The translations under genes were made by a program, and so were the position numbers. DNA of 64,000 bases from Firmicutes bacterium UBA6113. Lineage in GTDB: Bacteria; Bacillota; Clostridia; Tissierellales; Sedimentibacteraceae. Positions 61,136 to 64,000 of this stretch are shown here, one piece after another. The stretch is from the NCBI GenBank assembly GCA_002422545.1, contig DIWF01000037.1, forward strand, positions 1 through 64,000. The letters run 5' to 3'. The notes beneath the pieces are model-generated. The model had not been told where the DNA came from, made no database searches, and worked only from the letters and a program-made list of their open reading frames with translations. Every line of letters begins with the position of its first letter. Position 1 is the stretch's first letter.

Positions 61136-62908
61136 CTATTCAACCTCCCTGCTTGCTACAAGAGCTGACATTTCAGTTTCAATTTGTTTTCTAATGTCTT
61201 CATAAACTCCTGCTATATCTTTTTCTTCTGTATATTTAAATCTTCCTATTCTTTCTCTTACAGCAAGGCCTGACAATTCTTTAAAGTCAGCTCCGTCCTT
61301 CAGTGCTGCTAAGCCGTCTTCATAATACTTCAAAATTAATGTCAAAAGCTTATATTGTTTTTCAAGTGAAGTGTAAGTATCAACTTCATGGAAAGCATTC
61401 TGATGCAGATAGTCTTCTCTTATGGAACGAGTAGCTTCAAGTTTGAGCCTGTCGTCAACTGAAAGTGAATCAACGCCGACCAACTGAACTATTTCGTTCA
61501 ATTCTGCTTCTTCCTGTAAAAGCTTCATTGTTTCTGCACGAAGTTCTGACCAGTTTCTTGCAACATTTTCATCAAACCATTTGTTAAGTCTGTCAACATA
61601 CAAAGAGTAGCTGTTAAGCCAGTTGATTGCCGGGAAGTGACGCTTGTAAGCAAGCTGAGCATCAAGAGCCCAGAATACTTTTACTATACGCAGCGTTGCC
61701 TGTGAAACAGGTTCTGAAATATCTCCTCCTGGAGGTGATACGGCTCCTATAGCAGACAACGTTCCTTCTCTTCCTTCTGCACCAAGGCTTATAACTCTTC
61801 CTGCTCTTTCATAGAACTGAGCAAGACGTGATGCCAGGTAAGCTGGATATCCTTCTTCACCAGGCATTTCTTCAAGACGGCCTGACATTTCACGAAGAGC
61901 CTCAGCCCAACGAGATGTAGAGTCTGCCATCAACGCAACTGAATAACCCATGTCTCTGAAATATTCTGCTATTGTAATACCTGTATAGATGCTTGCTTCA
62001 CGGGCAGCAACAGGCATATCTGATGTGTTTGCTATTAAAACGGTACGCTTCATAAGAGATTCGCCTGTTCTTGGGTCCTTTAATTCAGGGAACTCCATAA
62101 GAACGTCTGTCATCTCGTTTCCACGTTCGCCGCAGCCTATATAAACAACTATTTCTGCATCTGCCCATTTAGCCAGCTGATGCTGAACAACTGTCTTTCC
62201 GCTTCCGAAAGGTCCCGGAACAGCTGCAACCCCACCCTTTGATATAGGGAACATTGTGTCTATAACTCTTTGTCCTGTAACCAGCGGTCTTTCCGGAACA
62301 AGTTTTTCCTTGTATGGACGACCCTTTCTTACAGGCCATTTTTGCATCATTGTAAGATTTACTTTTTCTCCGTTGTCTTTTTTAACAACATATACAGTTT
62401 CTTCAACAGTGAAGCTTCCTGATTTTATTTCTTCAATTGTTCCGCTAACTCCGTAAGGAACCATTATTTTCTGCTGAACAACAATTGTTTCTTGAACAGT
62501 ACCTACGATGTCACCAGCCTGAACCTTGTCTCCAACCTTTGCTACAGGAACAAATTCCCACTTCTTTTCTCTGTTAAGAGAAGGAACCTGAACTCCTCTT
62601 GCTATGTTAGGTCCTGCAATTTTTCTTATTTCTTCCAATGGACGTTGAATACCGTCATAAATTGTTTCAATAAGACCAGGTCCCAACTCTACTGACAATT
62701 GCGCACCTGTTGTTACCACAGGAGCTCCAGGAGCTAATCCTGCTGTTTCTTCATATACCTGTATAGATGCTTTGTCGCCGCGCATCTCTATAATTTCACC
62801 GATCAATCCCTGTTCACTTACACGCACGACGTCGAACATGTCTGCTTCTTTCATTCCTTCTGCAATGACAAGCGGACCGGATATTTTTACTACTCTACCT
62901 TGGCTCAT
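61136..62908 (-). CDS. atpA: V-type ATPase catalytic subunit A
   Basis: Catalytic, nucleotide-binding subunit. The 590-residue protein has the P-loop GPFGSGKTVVQHQLAKW (about 228-244), the A-subunit insert ahead of it (about 115-190), GCGERGNEMTDVLMEFPEL and ADSTSRWAEALREMSGRLEE. The start MSQGRVVKISG is chosen with AGGTGAT upstream; an in-frame ATG four codons earlier has none. In anaerobic Firmicutes this enzyme may pump H+ or Na+; the ion-binding subunits lie outside the window. Confidence 0.97.
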   Translation of the reverse strand: MSQGRVVKISGPLVIAEGMKEADMFDVVRVSEQGLIGEIIEMRGDKASIQVYEETAGLAPGAPVVTTGAQLSVELGPGLIETIYDGIQRPLEEIRKIAGPNIARGVQVPSLNREKKWEFVPVAKVGDKVQAGDIVGTVQETIVVQQKIMVPYGVSGTIEEIKSGSFTVEETVYVVKKDNGEKVNLTMMQKWPVRKGRPYKEKLVPERPLVTGQRVIDTMFPISKGGVAAVPGPFGSGKTVVQHQLAKWADAEIVVYIGCGERGNEMTDVLMEFPELKDPRTGESLMKRTVLIANTSDMPVAAREASIYTGITIAEYFRDMGYSVALMADSTSRWAEALREMSGRLEEMPGEEGYPAYLASRLAQFYERAGRVISLGAEGREGTLSAIGAVSPPGGDISEPVSQATLRIVKVFWALDAQLAYKRHFPAINWLNSYSLYVDRLNKWFDENVARNWSELRAETMKLLQEEAELNEIVQLVGVDSLSVDDRLKLEATRSIREDYLHQNAFHEVDTYTSLEKQYKLLTLILKYYEDGLAALKDGADFKELSGLAVRERIGRFKYTEEKDIAGVYEDIRKQIETEMSALVASREVE

Positions 62909-62948
62909 TAAATAAATCACCTGCTTTCAATTTTATATACATTGTTTA

Positions 62949-63269
62949 TTAGTCATTGTTGAACAATATGTCGGCACCGACTGCTTTTTCAACTGCCTTT
63001 TTGATATTCTGAATACCTATTCCCTGAGTTCCATGCATTCCAGGAATAGGTATTATTGCCGGCAGGCGTTTTTCATTGTATTCGTAAACAGTATCCTTGA
63101 TTTCAGCATAGATATTTTCCGTAATATAAATTATGGCATAATCTTCCTTTGCTATCTCACGAAGAGTGTGTCTTGCATCATCCTTCGTCACGCAGTCAAA
63201 AACATCAAGTCCAACTGCCTTAAAACCCAGGATACTTTGTTTATCTCCTATAACACCTATCTTATACAT
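62949..63269 (-). CDS. atpF: V-type ATPase subunit F
   Basis: Small central-stalk subunit (106 residues) with a Rossmann-like fold: YKIGVIGDKQSILGFKAVG, the central YAIIYITENIY and LPAIIPIPG. It binds subunit D and regulates turnover. Its start overlaps the subunit C stop by eight bases. Gene order C-F-A-B-D is the standard one for this operon. Confidence 0.92.
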   Translation of the reverse strand: MYKIGVIGDKQSILGFKAVGLDVFDCVTKDDARHTLREIAKEDYAIIYITENIYAEIKDTVYEYNEKRLPAIIPIPGMHGTQGIGIQNIKKAVEKAVGADILFNND

Positions 63270-64000
63270 AAGTCTCTCTCAACCTCTCTCTGATAAGTTC
63301 CGGCGAGATACCTGCAAGTTTGCCTGCCATTATAATTCTTGCAATTTTAATCTCGTTGTCCTTTGCTATTAGGTAGCCTGCAAGAGGCTCTATTCCGAAA
63401 GGAATATATTTAGCATTCTTAACATGTTCGATGATTTTATTGTCCAGAAGTTTTTCAAGCTTTGTAAACATTCCTGTGTTTACCAGTGATTCCGTACCTT
63501 CAAGGAACAATTCCCTGAATCCGTATGCCGAAAGCTGCTCTGCAAACTTTTCAAAAGGCTCATCGTAGTTTTTGATAAACACCTGTTCATGAATTTTTCC
63601 GCCATTCAAGAAAACCTTGGTGAAAAAGTCCCATGACTTGTTCATTCTTTTAAGTCTTACATATGTTTTCAAATTGATTGCATCTATCTGCATCTTGACA
63701 TAATCAATTATAAAATTGCTGTTTGTGTTTTCTGCTGAACTGAGCATTTCATCATAACAATATTTGTCCAGGACGAAATCTATTACCTGAGGATCGTTTG
63801 TTTTAGGAAATGTTTCGATTATTTCCTTTAAAGCTTTGCTCATGTTTTCTGTCAGGCCTGAAAAATCTCTTTCTTTTACAGAATATTTCAAAACCTTCAG
63901 GTCTATGGATCCGGTGTCAACAAGATTCTCTGAAGCATCTATACCTAAGTATTCCGCCTTCATGATTACCTTTAAATTGTGATAATCGTATGGATACAAG
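63262..64000 (-). CDS. atpC: V-type ATPase subunit C, partial (5' end beyond the window)
   Basis: The C-terminal 245 or so residues of the stalk subunit C/d that links rotor shaft and membrane ring. YPYDYHNLKVIMKAEYLG at the beginning of the visible part is a family motif normally near residue 80, so about 80 residues and the start are missing. The end (GISPELIRERLRETYV) is complete. Further V-ATPase genes (I, K, E) are expected to the right. Confidence 0.92.
   Translation of the reverse strand, partial: LYPYDYHNLKVIMKAEYLGIDASENLVDTGSIDLKVLKYSVKERDFSGLTENMSKALKEIIETFPKTNDPQVIDFVLDKYCYDEMLSSAENTNSNFIIDYVKMQIDAINLKTYVRLKRMNKSWDFFTKVFLNGGKIHEQVFIKNYDEPFEKFAEQLSAYGFRELFLEGTESLVNTGMFTKLEKLLDNKIIEHVKNAKYIPFGIEPLAGYLIAKDNEIKIARIIMAGKLAGISPELIRERLRETYV

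Noticed and set aside
1..64000. tRNA genes, tmRNA, RNase P RNA, prophage, CRISPR arrays or toxin-antitoxin pairs.
   Set aside because: I looked through the intergenic stretches on both strands and saw no cloverleaf, no CCA-type tRNA ends, no direct-repeat arrays and no phage-type genes.

Overview
The window looks like a chromosomal stretch of an AT-rich, Gram-positive anaerobe of the Clostridia/Tissierellia type (Sedimentibacter-like is my guess; genus not proven). Reasons: strong AGGAGG ribosome sites, sigma-A promoters with near-consensus boxes, a V-type ATPase, formate-tetrahydrofolate ligase beside a formate channel, a GlgC/GlgD pair, S-layer-homology and lipoprotein signals, and a SAM-I riboswitch on metK. 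Coding strands switch in blocks and most genes are core metabolism.

Layout. 1-600: five tandem sigma-A promoters firing leftward, almost certainly the promoter array of an rRNA operon just outside the window, next to greA-lysS. 2.8-5.8 kb: dusB and an unusual birA-like gene, then a class V aminotransferase with a short leader and terminator. 5.9-13.3 kb: M20 amidohydrolase plus a complete Opp-type transporter, behind a strong promoter and a leader holding two copies of the same hairpin. 13.4-16.1 kb: GntR(YtrA)-ABC-lipoprotein operon. 16.3-26.2 kb: complete glycogen operon glgB-C-D-A-P plus a GH13 enzyme; malQ lies nearby at 31.4-32.9 kb. 26.3-31.4 kb: lipid-anchored flavin reductase and a divergently transcribed two-component system. 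32.9-36.4 kb: MATE pump, a truncated peptidase remnant, metK with SAM-I riboswitch. 36.7-41.3 kb: NAGPA-type secreted protein, mscL, SEC-C protein, EamA transporter.

41.35-46.73 kb is an accessory island: two NhaC-family antiporters, an ornithine-cyclodeaminase-family enzyme and an FCD-type GntR regulator, flanked by related insertion-sequence end fragments and squeezed between the stop codons of two convergent genes (eamA and focA). 46.7-54.6 kb: focA, fhs, panB, a flavoprotein, a coiled-coil lipoprotein and an SLH protein. 54.8-58.9 kb: DAHP synthase and chorismate mutase, a Na+/solute symporter, an NMO/FabK-like flavoprotein. 59.0-64.0 kb: V-ATPase subunits C(partial)-F-A-B-D, running off the right edge.

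The points most worth following are the duplicated leader hairpin of the amidohydrolase-opp operon, the rrn promoter array, the IS-bounded antiporter island, the birA-like gene lacking the biotin-binding loop, the short-leader attenuator of the aminotransferase, and the reductase/two-component cluster.
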